Assembly (NCBI GenBank): GCA_049302185.1
Contig: JBAQLV010000026.1
Coordinates: 1-51,444 of the forward strand
Length of the DNA: 51,444 nucleotides
Direction of reading: 5' to 3'
Source of the DNA: UBA1546 sp049302185
GTDB taxonomy: Bacteria; Nitrospirota; Thermodesulfovibrionia; Thermodesulfovibrionales; UBA1546
This document shows, in pieces, positions 40,607-49,712 of this stretch. The first letter of the stretch is position 1. Every line of letters starts with the position of its first letter. The notes under the pieces were generated by a model. It made no database searches. It was not told the origin of the DNA and saw only the letters and a program-made list of their open reading frames with translations. Made by a program: the position numbers and the translations under genes.

Positions 40607-40978
40607 ATGTTTGAACTGATGGTAGATACAACATTTGCTGCTGCACACCGGTTGAGAGGCTATAAAGGCAAATGCGAACAGATGCACGGGCATAACTGGA
40701 AAGTTCAGGTGCATGTTGTGGCCGAAAAACTCAATGATATAGATATAGCAATAGACTTTCACGATTTAAAAGAACTTCTGGATGAAGTTATAACTCCGTT
40801 AGACCACTCTTTTCTAAATGACATCTTTCCGTTTACAGAGAAGAATCCGTCATCTGAAAACATAGCAAAATGGATATACGATACCCTTAACAAAAAGTTG
40901 TCCGATGAACATGTGCAGGTCTCTGCGGTCACGGTATGGGAATCAGAGACAACAGCCGCAACATACTATGAAAACTAA
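40607..40978 (+). CDS. queD: 6-carboxy-tetrahydropterin synthase (QueD/PTPS family)
   Basis: This 123-residue T-fold enzyme has the zinc ligands His14, His27 and His29 (TTFAAAHRLRG, CEQMHGHNW), with the catalytic Cys23 in the C-x3-HGH pattern of QueD. It ends with WESETTAATY. It makes the carboxy-tetrahydropterin precursor of queuosine. Its stop overlaps the pmbA start. QueC and QueE are not in the window. Confidence 0.92.
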   Translation: MFELMVDTTFAAAHRLRGYKGKCEQMHGHNWKVQVHVVAEKLNDIDIAIDFHDLKELLDEVITPLDHSFLNDIFPFTEKNPSSENIAKWIYDTLNKKLSDEHVQVSAVTVWESETTAATYYEN

Positions 40979-42332
40979 CAGAGAATTTGCATCTGACTTA
41001 GTGGGGATTGCCCTCAGAAACGGCGCGGAGCAGGCAGAGGCATACATAAAGTCATCAAAAAATCTGTCTCTGGAAGTGAAAAATCAGGAATTAGACGCCG
41101 TGGAATCCTCTCTGAGTTTCGGTTATTCCCTGCGCGTTATACGAAATGGAAAACTCGGATTTTCCTACTCAACTTCTACTGATGAGTCGGAATCAGTCAT
41201 AAAAAGTGCGATAGAGGCGGCAAAGTGGGCAGATGCGGATGAATATCTGGATATGCCGTCAAATGGCAGGCACAGCTCACCGCAAGCAATGGAATACGCA
41301 AGCCTTGAAGTATTTGACGGAAAGGGATGGGACATAAAAGAAGACGAGGCAGTAAAGCACGTTCTCATCACAGAAAAAGCGGCAAATGATTTTGACAAAA
41401 GGATAAAGAAAACGAGAAAGGCCACAGGGACATTCAGCAGCGGCGAGATATTTATATTGAACTCCAAAGGAATTGACATATCATATCCGCATACAAAATT
41501 TACCGCGCAGGTTATGACCGTGGCTGAGGAAAACGGCGAGAGCCAGATGGGATGGGATTTCAACGGAAGCAGGATTTTGCAGGACATATCGTTTGAAGAT
41601 GTCGGCAGAAATGCTGCAAAGCGTGCGGTCCAGATGCTTGGCGCAAAAAGGATTAACACCGTAAAAGCGCCCATAATCCTTGACAATTCAGTGGCATCCG
41701 AGTTTTTGGGCATATTTGCGTCGTCATTTTCCGCAGAATCAGTGCAGAAAGGCAGGTCGTTATTAAAAGATAAAATCGGGCAGAGGGTCATAAGCCCGAA
41801 GGTAAATCTTGTTGACAGCGGCATTATTCCGCGCAGGCTCGGCACAAGGCCTTTTGATGATGAAGGAGTTCTAACATCCGAAAAAGTTTTAATAAAAGAT
41901 GGAGAGCTGATGGGTTTTCTTCATAACACTTACACCGCAAAAAAGGATGGGGCATCTTCCACAGGCAATGCAGTGCGCGGAGGATACACGGGGCTTCCAT
42001 CAGCAGGGATATTAAATCTGTACCTGAAAACCTCTTCCAAATCCGATGTCATCCCCTTCAACACCCTCATTGCATCTATGGACAAAGGGCTTTACATAAC
42101 AGAGGCTATGGGAGTGCATACGGCAAATCCCATAACAGGAGAATTTTCCATTGGAGTTTCGGGGCTATGGATAGAAAACGGAACAATAAGATTCCCTGTA
42201 AAAGAGGCCGTGATTTCAGGCGACATGCTCGGCCTTTTCCAGAGGATAGAGGCAGCAGGCGATGATATGAGATTCTACGGCAATATAGGAACTCCGAGCC
42301 TGCTTATCGGGCCGACAGACATAAGCGCATAA
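40968..42332 (+). CDS. pmbA: TldD/PmbA-family protein, PmbA (TldE) type
   Basis: This 454-residue protein starts at ATG 40968, overlapping queD by 11 bases. It lacks the HExxxH metal motif of TldD and matches the PmbA/TldE subunit: SYSTSTDESESVIKSAIEAA, DEGVLTSEKVLIKDGELMGF and GEFSIGVSGLWIENG near the end. TldD/TldE heterodimers are proteases that trim unfolded peptides. The TldD partner is not in the window. Confidence 0.9.
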   Translation: MKTNREFASDLVGIALRNGAEQAEAYIKSSKNLSLEVKNQELDAVESSLSFGYSLRVIRNGKLGFSYSTSTDESESVIKSAIEAAKWADADEYLDMPSNGRHSSPQAMEYASLEVFDGKGWDIKEDEAVKHVLITEKAANDFDKRIKKTRKATGTFSSGEIFILNSKGIDISYPHTKFTAQVMTVAEENGESQMGWDFNGSRILQDISFEDVGRNAAKRAVQMLGAKRINTVKAPIILDNSVASEFLGIFASSFSAESVQKGRSLLKDKIGQRVISPKVNLVDSGIIPRRLGTRPFDDEGVLTSEKVLIKDGELMGFLHNTYTAKKDGASSTGNAVRGGYTGLPSAGILNLYLKTSSKSDVIPFNTLIASMDKGLYITEAMGVHTANPITGEFSIGVSGLWIENGTIRFPVKEAVISGDMLGLFQRIEAAGDDMRFYGNIGTPSLLIGPTDISA

Positions 42333-42339
42333 AACAAAC

Positions 42340-42369
42340 TTTACAGCATCTATCCCAAAATCGTATAAT
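42340..42369 (+). promoter_or_regulatory. Predicted promoter of etfBA-fabD
   Basis: TTTACA at 42340-42345 (5/6), an 18-bp spacer, then a perfect TATAAT at 42364-42369, about 50 bases before etfB. Confidence 0.6.
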
Positions 42370-42420
42370 TAACATCCGAATCGTCTGTTATTAAAATAAT
42401 CTTGGAGAAATTAAATAACG

Positions 42421-43203
42421 ATGAACATTGTAGTCTGTATAAAACAGGTTCCTGACACTGCGGAGGTAAGGATCAATCCTGAGACCAACACCCTCATACG
42501 GGACGGCGTGCCTACCATAATAAACCCCTACGATATGCACGCAATCGAGGCAGGGCTGCAGATAAAGGAAATGACAAAAGGCAAGGTTACAGTAATAACG
42601 ATGGGGCCTCCACAGGCAGAATCAGCCTTGAGAGAGGCAATATCAATGGGAGCTGACGATGCAGTGCTTTTGAGTGATAGGGCGTTTGCAGGCTCTGATA
42701 CGCTGGCAACATCCCATACACTATCAAGGGCAATAACTAAGATTGGTGCAGATATAATTCTATGCGGCAAACAGGCAATAGACGGTGACACAGCGCAGGT
42801 AGGCCCGGAGATGGCAGAGTTTCTGGATATACCTCACATCGCCTATGTAAGAAAGGTAGAGGATATAAAGCCTGATTCAATAAAAGTTCAGCGCATGATG
42901 GATGAAGGATACGATATAGTGGAGTCCTCATTGCCTGTGCTTCTGACAGTGGTAAAAGAACTGAACCAGCCAAGGCTTCCATCCTTAAAGGGCAAAATGG
43001 CAGCAAAAAAAGCAGAGATAAAAAAATTCGGGCATAAAGAACTTGAGATTGACGAGAAAGATACAGGGCTTAAAGGCTCTCCGACTCAGGTCAAGAACAT
43101 ATTCGCTCCAGAGGCAAGAGGTGAAAGGAAAATACTTGCCGGGAATATTGAAGAACAGGTTAATCAACTTGCAGAGGAGTTAAAGCAACTGAAATGCCTA
43201 TAA
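42421..43203 (+). CDS. etfB: Electron transfer flavoprotein beta subunit
   Basis: This 260-residue protein has IVVCIKQVPDTAEVRINPET at the start, then MGPPQAESALREAISMGADD, GKQAIDGDTAQVGPEMAEFL and VVKELNQPRLPSLKGKMAAK. It forms the ETF heterodimer with EtfA. It overlaps etfA by 10 bases. Confidence 0.95.
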   Translation: MNIVVCIKQVPDTAEVRINPETNTLIRDGVPTIINPYDMHAIEAGLQIKEMTKGKVTVITMGPPQAESALREAISMGADDAVLLSDRAFAGSDTLATSHTLSRAITKIGADIILCGKQAIDGDTAQVGPEMAEFLDIPHIAYVRKVEDIKPDSIKVQRMMDEGYDIVESSLPVLLTVVKELNQPRLPSLKGKMAAKKAEIKKFGHKELEIDEKDTGLKGSPTQVKNIFAPEARGERKILAGNIEEQVNQLAEELKQLKCL

Positions 43204-44387
43204 TTGTTGACAGGGATAAATGCACAGGCTGCGAGACATGCGTAAGCGTATGCCCTTTTGATGCTATAAAGATAAAAGATGACGGCAAGGCATCTATAAA
43301 TGAATACTGCCAGATGTGTATGGCATGTCTGAGCGCATGTCCTGAAGGCGCGATTATTGAGATAAAAGAAGAGGGTGCGCCTATCAGCTATCAGCCGTCA
43401 GACTACAAGGGTGTATGGGTTTTTGCAGAGCAGAGAGAAGGCAGCATAGCCGCAGTCTCGCTTGAACTGCTTGGCGCAGGAAGAAAACTTGCCGATGAAC
43501 TTAAGACAGAACTGTCCGCTGTCCTGTTCGGAGCAACCGAAGAAGACGCAAATGAACTCATAAGATGGGGGGCAGATACGGTATATCACTCAGGCGACGC
43601 TGTATTTGAAAAATTCAATGATGAGCCGTATTCAAGACTGCTTGTTAATCTTATTAAAGAACATAAACCTGCCATAGTCCTTGCAGGAGCCACACCTATT
43701 GGACGTTCATTCATTCCAAGAGTAGCGGCAAACCTGAGGACAGGGCTTACCGCAGACTGCACAGCACTTGAGATAGACAAAGACACAGGAAACCTCCTTC
43801 AGGTGCGTCCTGCATTTGGCGGAAATATCATGGCAACAATATTATGCCCTAATCACAGGCCGCAGATAGCAACAGTAAGACCGCGGGTAATGAAAAAGGG
43901 TGAATACAATCCTGAAAAAAGGGGTGAGATTGTCTCTGTAGATGCAGAAAATCTAACCAGTAGAACAAAGGTTATAGAAACGATAAAAGAGACTTTGGGA
44001 TGTAAGGTAAATCTTCAGGAGGCAGATATAATCATAGCAGGCGGCAGGGGACTTGGAGATGCAAAAGGGTTCAATCTCCTCTTTGAACTTGCAGAAATAC
44101 TCGGAGGCACTGTTGGTGCGTCAAGGGCAGCGGTGGACGAGGGCTGGATTCCATACAGGCATCAGGTAGGACAGACAGGCAAAACAGTCTGCCCTAAGAT
44201 ATACATAGCATGCGGAATATCAGGCGCAGTCCAGCATCTTGTGGGCATGCAGTCATCGGATATAATTATTGCAATAAATAAAAATCCTGAGGCTCCGATA
44301 TTCAATGTCGCGACTTACGGAATAGTCGGCGACATCTATGAAGTACTGCCCTTGCTGATAAAAAAACTAAAAGAGATTAAGTCGTGA
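43194..44387 (+). CDS. etfA: Electron transfer flavoprotein alpha subunit with N-terminal 2[4Fe-4S] ferredoxin domain
   Basis: This 397-residue protein has two C-x2-C-x2-C-x3-C clusters at Cys10/13/16/20 and Cys39/42/45/49, fused to a normal EtfA. The FAD domain has AGGRGLGDAKGFNLL, ASRAAVDEGWIPYRHQVGQT and ACGISGAVQHLVGMQ. A ferredoxin-like extension on EtfA is known from the bifurcating caffeyl-CoA reductase of Acetobacterium (CarE). Bifurcation or ferredoxin docking is possible here but not shown. It is joined to etfB and fabD in one operon; the acyl-CoA dehydrogenase at 16151 is a possible partner. Confidence 0.95.
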   Translation: MPIIVDRDKCTGCETCVSVCPFDAIKIKDDGKASINEYCQMCMACLSACPEGAIIEIKEEGAPISYQPSDYKGVWVFAEQREGSIAAVSLELLGAGRKLADELKTELSAVLFGATEEDANELIRWGADTVYHSGDAVFEKFNDEPYSRLLVNLIKEHKPAIVLAGATPIGRSFIPRVAANLRTGLTADCTALEIDKDTGNLLQVRPAFGGNIMATILCPNHRPQIATVRPRVMKKGEYNPEKRGEIVSVDAENLTSRTKVIETIKETLGCKVNLQEADIIIAGGRGLGDAKGFNLLFELAEILGGTVGASRAAVDEGWIPYRHQVGQTGKTVCPKIYIACGISGAVQHLVGMQSSDIIIAINKNPEAPIFNVATYGIVGDIYEVLPLLIKKLKEIKS

Positions 44388-45328
44388 AACTCGCCTTTGT
44401 ATTTCCCGGACAGGGCTCGCAGCATGTAGGCATGGGGAAAAACCTATATGAAAATTTCGATGAAGTAAAAACACTTTATAAAGAAGCCTCGGATGCTCTG
44501 GGCTATGATATAGCTGATTTAAGTTTTAACGGCCCTGCTGAAGAGCTTAACAAGACTCATAGAACCCAGCCGTGTCTTCTTGCGGCGAGCATGGCAGCAT
44601 ACACAGCCCTGAAAGCAAAAGAAGTAAAGCCCTCTGTAGTTGCAGGCCACAGCCTCGGTGAATACTCAGCGCTTGTTGCGTCATCGGTTTTTTCATTCAG
44701 AGATGCGGTAAAACTCACAGAGAAACGCGGGCAGCTTATGCAGCAGACGGTTCCTGAAGGCAAAGGGCTCATGGCTGCTATTCTTGGACTGGATAAGGAT
44801 AAGGTCAATGAGATATGCTCTTCTGTGCGCTCAGGTTACGCTGCGCCTGCCAATTATAACTGCCCCGGACAGATAGTAATATCAGGCGAGAAAGAAGCAA
44901 TTGAAGAGGCAATGAAGCTTGCGAAGGATGCAGGCGCAAAAAGGGCAATACCGCTTGCAGTAAGCGCCCCGTCACACTGCGCCCTGATGGAAAATGCCTC
45001 CAGAGCGCTGTCTGAGTTCTTATCCCTTGAAAATATAGGGATGAATGCCCCCTCTATTCCCGTTGTAAGCAATGCAGATGCAATATTTCTGGACACTGTT
45101 GACAGCATAAAGGCATCACTTGTAAAACAACTCTGCCATCCTGTTTTATGGGAAGACTCCATAAGGACAATTTTTCAATCAGGGATTAAGGTGTTTATTG
45201 AAGTAGGCCCCGGCAAAGTCCTTTCTGGATTGATCAAGAGAATAGAGCCTGAGGCAGTAACCTTTAATGTGGAAGACATGGAAAGCATGGAAAAAACAGT
45301 TGCAGGACTTAAAGAGATTGAGGATTGA
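44384..45328 (+). CDS. fabD: Malonyl-CoA:ACP transacylase
   Basis: This 314-residue acyltransferase has FVFPGQGSQHVGMGKNLY, the active-site Ser90 in VVAGHSLGEYSAL, and the catalytic histidine in SAPSHCALM. It loads malonyl groups onto ACP for fatty acid synthesis. The GTG start overlaps the etfA stop by four bases. Confidence 0.95.
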   Translation: MKLAFVFPGQGSQHVGMGKNLYENFDEVKTLYKEASDALGYDIADLSFNGPAEELNKTHRTQPCLLAASMAAYTALKAKEVKPSVVAGHSLGEYSALVASSVFSFRDAVKLTEKRGQLMQQTVPEGKGLMAAILGLDKDKVNEICSSVRSGYAAPANYNCPGQIVISGEKEAIEEAMKLAKDAGAKRAIPLAVSAPSHCALMENASRALSEFLSLENIGMNAPSIPVVSNADAIFLDTVDSIKASLVKQLCHPVLWEDSIRTIFQSGIKVFIEVGPGKVLSGLIKRIEPEAVTFNVEDMESMEKTVAGLKEIED

Positions 45329-45353
45329 ATTCACATTAAGTATATAATATCCC

Positions 45354-46607
45354 ATGCCGTTAAAGAACAAAAAGCAGGTCATAAGCTGGTGTCTTTTTGA
45401 TTTTGCGAATTCAAGCTACTCTGCAGTAATAAGCGCTGTCATCTTTCCTGTCTATTTTGCAAATTATATCGTAGGCAATGAATCAGGGCTTGGCGACCTA
45501 TGGTGGGGAAGAGCAGTGTCTTTAAGTATGGTATTTATAGTCCTTACTTCTCCTTTTCTCGGCGGAATAGCAGACTTCGGAGGGATAAGGAAAAGACTCC
45601 TTTTGATTTATACTATGCTGTGCATCTCGGCAGTTGCCTCGTTCTCTTTGATTCATAAAGGTATGATTGCTGAAGGTTTCGTGCTCATAATCCTTGCCAA
45701 TATCGGTATGGAAGGAGGATTTGCATTTTACAATTCATTCCTTCCGGAGATAGCTGAAAAGGAATATCATGGAAGGGTATCCGCATGGGGATACGCTGTC
45801 GGCTATGCAGGCTCAATACTGTCCCTCATTCTTGCGCTTCAGCTGATAAACAGAGGATACTTTGATCTAACATGGCTGATGATTTCAGCCTTTTTCGGCA
45901 TCTTTTCTCTCCCTGCATTTTTATTCCTTCCTGCAGACAGGAAAAAGGAGTCAGGTCTGATGCATGCGGCATCAAAGGGAATGCGTGACACATGGATGAC
46001 ATTCAAAAAGATATGGACAAATAAAGAAACAAGGAAATTTTTAATCTCTTATTTCATCTTTGAAGACGGTGTAAATACAGTGATTGTATTTTCAAGCATC
46101 TTTGCGGCAACAACACTTGGATTCAACACGCAGGAACTGATAATGCTTTACATCATTGTTCAAATATCAGCCCTTGCAGGCGCATTTATCATGGCAAGAC
46201 CTATTGATACTTGGGGGCCAAAGAAGGTTGTCTCTCTGTCTTTGCTGCTGTGGTCTTCTGTGTCAATCCTTGCTTATTTTGCAGAAAACAAACTCCATTT
46301 CTGGATTATAGCCTCAATAGCAGGTTTAGGTCTCGGCACTGTTCAGGCAGCGGCAAGGGCTTTTTTCACACAGTTTGTGCCTTCAGAACACGAATCAGAA
46401 TACTTTGGCGTATATTCCATGGTAGGGAAATCTTCTGCTATATTCGGACCTCTGCTGTTCGGATACATATCTTCGTCTTTCGGAAGCCAGCGTCCTGCAA
46501 TATTATCAGTGGCTGTATTTTTTCTTGTTGGCCTTATAAGCCTTCATTTTGTAAAAGGCGGAGGGCCGAATACATCTGTGACAAGACAGGAAGGAGATTG
46601 TCCTTGA
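45354..46607 (+). CDS. MFS transporter, UMF1/Atg22-like family
   Basis: This 417-residue protein has about twelve membrane segments and begins ISWCLFDFANSSYSAVISAV, the hallmark of the UMF1 family. Loop DFGGIRKRLLL and SEHESEYFGVYSMVGK are also typical. The substrate is unknown. It converges with ymdB. Confidence 0.88.
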   Translation: MPLKNKKQVISWCLFDFANSSYSAVISAVIFPVYFANYIVGNESGLGDLWWGRAVSLSMVFIVLTSPFLGGIADFGGIRKRLLLIYTMLCISAVASFSLIHKGMIAEGFVLIILANIGMEGGFAFYNSFLPEIAEKEYHGRVSAWGYAVGYAGSILSLILALQLINRGYFDLTWLMISAFFGIFSLPAFLFLPADRKKESGLMHAASKGMRDTWMTFKKIWTNKETRKFLISYFIFEDGVNTVIVFSSIFAATTLGFNTQELIMLYIIVQISALAGAFIMARPIDTWGPKKVVSLSLLLWSSVSILAYFAENKLHFWIIASIAGLGLGTVQAAARAFFTQFVPSEHESEYFGVYSMVGKSSAIFGPLLFGYISSSFGSQRPAILSVAVFFLVGLISLHFVKGGGPNTSVTRQEGDCP

Positions 46608-46621
46608 GCCGTTCTATGTAA

Positions 46622-47404
46622 TCACGGATACTTAAGCTGTAATCTCTGAATTGCAGTTGATTTTCCTGTCTTTTCATCTATCTCTATAACTACTGCTGAC
46701 AATATCCCTTCGCCCTTAGCCACTTCAAATTTCATAGGCATCTGAAGCAGAAACCGCTCTATAATCTGCTCTTTCTCAATACCTATAACAGAAACCGCAG
46801 GCCCTGTCATTCCGACATCTGTAATATATGCGGTGCCGTTAGGAAGTATCTTTTCATCTGCTGTCTGCACATGCGTATGTGTGCCAATAACTGCGCTTAC
46901 TTTACCGTCAACAAAATAACCGAACGCTATCTTTTCCGAAGTTGCCTCTGCATGAAAGTCCACTATGATTATATCCGTTGATTCTCTTAGTTTCTTAATC
47001 TCTTCTTTGCCGGTCCTGAACGGGCAGTCAAGGGCTGACATAAAAACCCTGCCTGAGATATTCAGCACTCCGACCTTTGTCCCGTTTGAAAGAGCATGCA
47101 CTGCGCTGCCGCATCCCGGCACACCCGGCGGATAGTTCACGGGCCTAAGTATCCTGTCTTCTTTTGCAATGTAAGGGATAGAATCCTTTTTATCCCATAT
47201 ATGATTGCCGGTTGTAATGACATGAACACCGCAATTCAGTATCTCGCCGGCTGTTTTGTCTGTCACGCCAAAACCGCCGGCAATATTCTCACCGTTTGCA
47301 ATTACAAAATCTATCTTGTACCTGTCAACGATATTGGGCAGGAGTCCCTTGATGGTTGTCCTGCCGACCTTGCCGACTATGTCGCCTATGAATAGAACTT
47401 TCAT
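46622..47404 (-). CDS. ymdB: YmdB-family metallophosphoesterase (2',3'-cyclic nucleotide phosphodiesterase type)
   Basis: This 260-residue calcineurin-like phosphoesterase has GDIVGKVGR, NGENIAGGFGV, TTGNHIWDKK, DFHAEATSEKIAFGYF and GTHTHVQTADEK as metal-binding motifs. Bacillus YmdB hydrolyses cyclic nucleotides and affects biofilm decisions. The pairing with rny upstream on the same strand is common. Confidence 0.92.
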   Translation of the reverse strand: MKVLFIGDIVGKVGRTTIKGLLPNIVDRYKIDFVIANGENIAGGFGVTDKTAGEILNCGVHVITTGNHIWDKKDSIPYIAKEDRILRPVNYPPGVPGCGSAVHALSNGTKVGVLNISGRVFMSALDCPFRTGKEEIKKLRESTDIIIVDFHAEATSEKIAFGYFVDGKVSAVIGTHTHVQTADEKILPNGTAYITDVGMTGPAVSVIGIEKEQIIERFLLQMPMKFEVAKGEGILSAVVIEIDEKTGKSTAIQRLQLKYP

Positions 47405-47484
47405 AATTCAAGATGCATGATTCAGTATGCATGATGCCTGATATTCAATAACGTGTATCCTGCATCCTGTATCTTGTATCGGTT
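47405..47484. repeat. Heptad-periodic repeat (ATGCATG and GTATCCT types)
   Basis: Consecutive 7-mers ATGCATG, ATTCAGT, ATGCATG, ATGCCTG, ATATTCA are followed by GTATCCT, GCATCCT, GTATCTT, GTATC. The 7-bp period holds across both halves. It fills the ymdB-rny gap. Confidence 0.65.
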
Positions 47485-47486
47485 TT

Positions 47487-49052
47487 TTATTTCGCATATT
47501 CCACATACCTGGATTCTCTTATAACAGTAACCTTTATCTGTCCCGGATACGTCATCTCGGATTCTATCTTCTTTGCCAGGTCTTTAGACATCACTGCTGA
47601 CATATCATCCGTCATATCTTCAGGCCTTACAATTATTCTTATCTCTCTGCCTGCCTGTATTGCATAACACTTCTCCACACCTTTATACGACATTGCCATT
47701 TTTTCAAGATTCTCAAGCCGCTTCAGATAATTTTCTATGCTTTCTCTTCTGACGCCCGGCCTTGCCGCGGATAGCGCATCAGCAGCAGCAACCAGCGCCG
47801 CTTCTGCTGTTATGGGATCACCCTCTCCATGGTGAACAAGTATTGCATTTACCACCTTCGGATTTTCACCGTGTTTTTTTGCAATGTTTGCCCCAATCTC
47901 CTGATGCGAACCCTCAACCTCATGGTCCACCGCCTTGCCTATATCATGTAAAAGCCCTGCCCTTTTGGCAAGCTTGACATCAATGCCGAGTTCGCCTGCC
48001 ATCATGCCTGCAAGATACGCCACCTCTTTTGAATGCTGAAGCACGGGCTGTCCGTATGATGTCCTGTATTTGAGTCTGCCGAGAAGTTTTATTATCTCAG
48101 GATGTATCCCTGAAAGCCCGATATCAAAAACTGCCTTTTCTCCTTCTTCCTTTATGTTTGCCTCTACCTCTTTCTTAACCTTTTCAACAATCTCCTCTAT
48201 TCTCGTCGGATGTATCCTGCCGTCCGCAATAAGCCTCTCAAGTGAAATCCTCGCAATCTCTCTCCTTACAGGGTCAAAAGCCGAGAGAGTTACAAGCTCA
48301 GGAGTATCATCAACAAGAAGGTCAACGCCTGTAGCCGCCTCAAGCGCGCGGATATTCCTGCCTTCTCTTCCTATTATCCTGCCCTTCATTTCGTCATTTG
48401 GAAGACTTACTGCCGATGCTGTGGCATCTGCGACATACTCACTCGCATATCTCTGTATGGCAAAGCTTATCGTTTCCTTGGCTTTTTTCTCGGCTGTTTC
48501 TTTCACCTCATCTTCTATAGTCTTTGCAAGTTTTGCCGCCTCAAAACGAGATTCCTCTTCCACCCTCTTAAACAGTTCCGCCTTTGCCTCCTCAGAACTT
48601 ATTCCTAAGATTCTTTCAAGCTGAAGAGTCTGCTCCTTTAACATCTGATTGTATCGGTTGTCTTTCTCCTGTATTGCCCGCTCTTTTGAGGCGTATTCTT
48701 TTTCCCTTCTTGTAAGGTCATGTTCCCTTTTATCTATCTGGTCAAACTTGCGGTCTAATGTTTCCTCTTTCTGCCTAAGCCTTTTATCAAGCTGGTTTAA
48801 CTCAGAACGCCTCTCTTTCAGGTCTTTCTCTGCCTCCGCCTTAGCCTGATAGACAATGTCCTTTGCCTCAAGAGACGCCTCTTTTTTTCTGGTCTCTGCT
48901 TCTTTTTTTGCCTCTTCAAGCAGTTTTATTTTTTCTTTCTCAATATCTAATTGCCGCGACTTCAGAGAGCTTCTGTATATAAAGCTCATAATCACTCCGA
49001 CACCAACGCCGACGCCGACAGCAATTAACACCAGATATGCTGTATCAATCAT
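47487..49052 (-). CDS. rny: Ribonuclease Y
   Basis: This 521-residue membrane-anchored endoribonuclease starts mRNA decay. An N-terminal membrane segment (LVLIAVGVGVGVGVIMSFIY) precedes a long coiled coil (about residues 30-190), a KH domain (GRIIGREGRNIRALEAATGV), and an HD domain (GLLHDIGKAVDHEVEGSHQE). Length is standard. GGAGGATAGTATCCA precedes the start. Confidence 0.96.
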   Translation of the reverse strand: MIDTAYLVLIAVGVGVGVGVIMSFIYRSSLKSRQLDIEKEKIKLLEEAKKEAETRKKEASLEAKDIVYQAKAEAEKDLKERRSELNQLDKRLRQKEETLDRKFDQIDKREHDLTRREKEYASKERAIQEKDNRYNQMLKEQTLQLERILGISSEEAKAELFKRVEEESRFEAAKLAKTIEDEVKETAEKKAKETISFAIQRYASEYVADATASAVSLPNDEMKGRIIGREGRNIRALEAATGVDLLVDDTPELVTLSAFDPVRREIARISLERLIADGRIHPTRIEEIVEKVKKEVEANIKEEGEKAVFDIGLSGIHPEIIKLLGRLKYRTSYGQPVLQHSKEVAYLAGMMAGELGIDVKLAKRAGLLHDIGKAVDHEVEGSHQEIGANIAKKHGENPKVVNAILVHHGEGDPITAEAALVAAADALSAARPGVRRESIENYLKRLENLEKMAMSYKGVEKCYAIQAGREIRIIVRPEDMTDDMSAVMSKDLAKKIESEMTYPGQIKVTVIRESRYVEYAK

Positions 49053-49399
49053 TGGATACTATCCTCCTTTTCACTCTATATTTAACGCAAAAATACGGCA
49101 TCAATAAATACCGCATGCGTGCTCACTCATTGGGTACAAGTTAAAAAGGTTTTTGCGCAACAACAAAAATCTGTTCTTACACGTTTCAGGCAGGAGATAT
49201 GGTTTAAGTGTTTCTGTTAAGGAGTAAGCGGGAATATATGCCTGGCATGTATTTTACCGGCATACTTTACTATACGGCTCAATAAGCTGAGCCAACAATC
49301 AAACCCTTTATTTATATTTTCCCTCAGAAACATAATTTCCACTATAAACGCCTGCCCGGCCTTTCTAACTAAGCGTCCCGACTTTGTCGGGACAAGGTA
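49053..49399. other. Gap between the probable 6S RNA and rny
   Basis: I see no coding gene in this stretch. It holds a perfect hairpin GTCCCGAC-TTT-GTCGGGAC (49375-49393), which could terminate the 6S transcript although no U-run follows, and a small hairpin GGCTCA/TGAGCC near 49276-49293. The rny RBS is at the left end. Confidence 0.5.
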
Positions 49400-49404
49400 A
49401 AATA

Positions 49405-49592
49405 AACCCACCCTGCCGTGCAAATGAATAATCAGATCCGCCCATAAATATAGGTGGGTGTCTTGAAGGGGACTTCAGGCTTTCTCATTATTAATGAGAC
49501 ATGCACACCGTCCTCCTTACTCAGACTCCCTAAAGATCTAATTTGCCGGATCAACTTTTTCATCTGTCACCAACAGGGCAGGCAGCCCTATC
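49405..49592 (-). ncRNA. ssrS: Probable 6S RNA
   Basis: On the minus strand a nested set of helices spans about 180 nt. The closing CCTGCC/GGCAGG pairs 49582-49577 with 49417-49412. GATCCG/CGGATC pairs 49552-49547 with 49440-49435. GGTGT/ACACC pairs 49509-49505 with 49461-49457. The terminal stem-loop is TCTCATTAATAATGAGA (49499-49483). A small hairpin TGAAG-TCCC-CTTCA (49477-49464) lies in the 3' strand, as in the central-bubble region of known 6S RNAs. Position upstream of rny also fits gene orders I recall for 6S RNA. Ends are approximate. Confidence 0.55.
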
Positions 49593-49712
49593 GCCCCTTC
49601 TGTTTATTTTATAACAAAAGCAGCGCATTTAAGCAAGAATAAAATCTTTACCAAGAGCACTTTTAGCTTGTATTAAAAATATTTTTTGAATAGACTATGG
49701 CGATAACTAAAA
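49593..49712. other. Gap between the probable 6S RNA and mobA
   Basis: About 120 bases without a supportable gene. It should contain the minus-strand promoter of the predicted 6S RNA, but I see no clear -35/-10 pair. Confidence 0.35.

Noticed and set aside
47762..48849. Plus-strand ORFs opposite rny
   Set aside because: They are antisense shadows of the rny coiled coil and HD domain with serine-rich composition.
49454..49642. 62-residue ORF upstream of mobA
   Set aside because: It lies antisense to the structured region I read as 6S RNA, has no RBS and no recognisable protein features.
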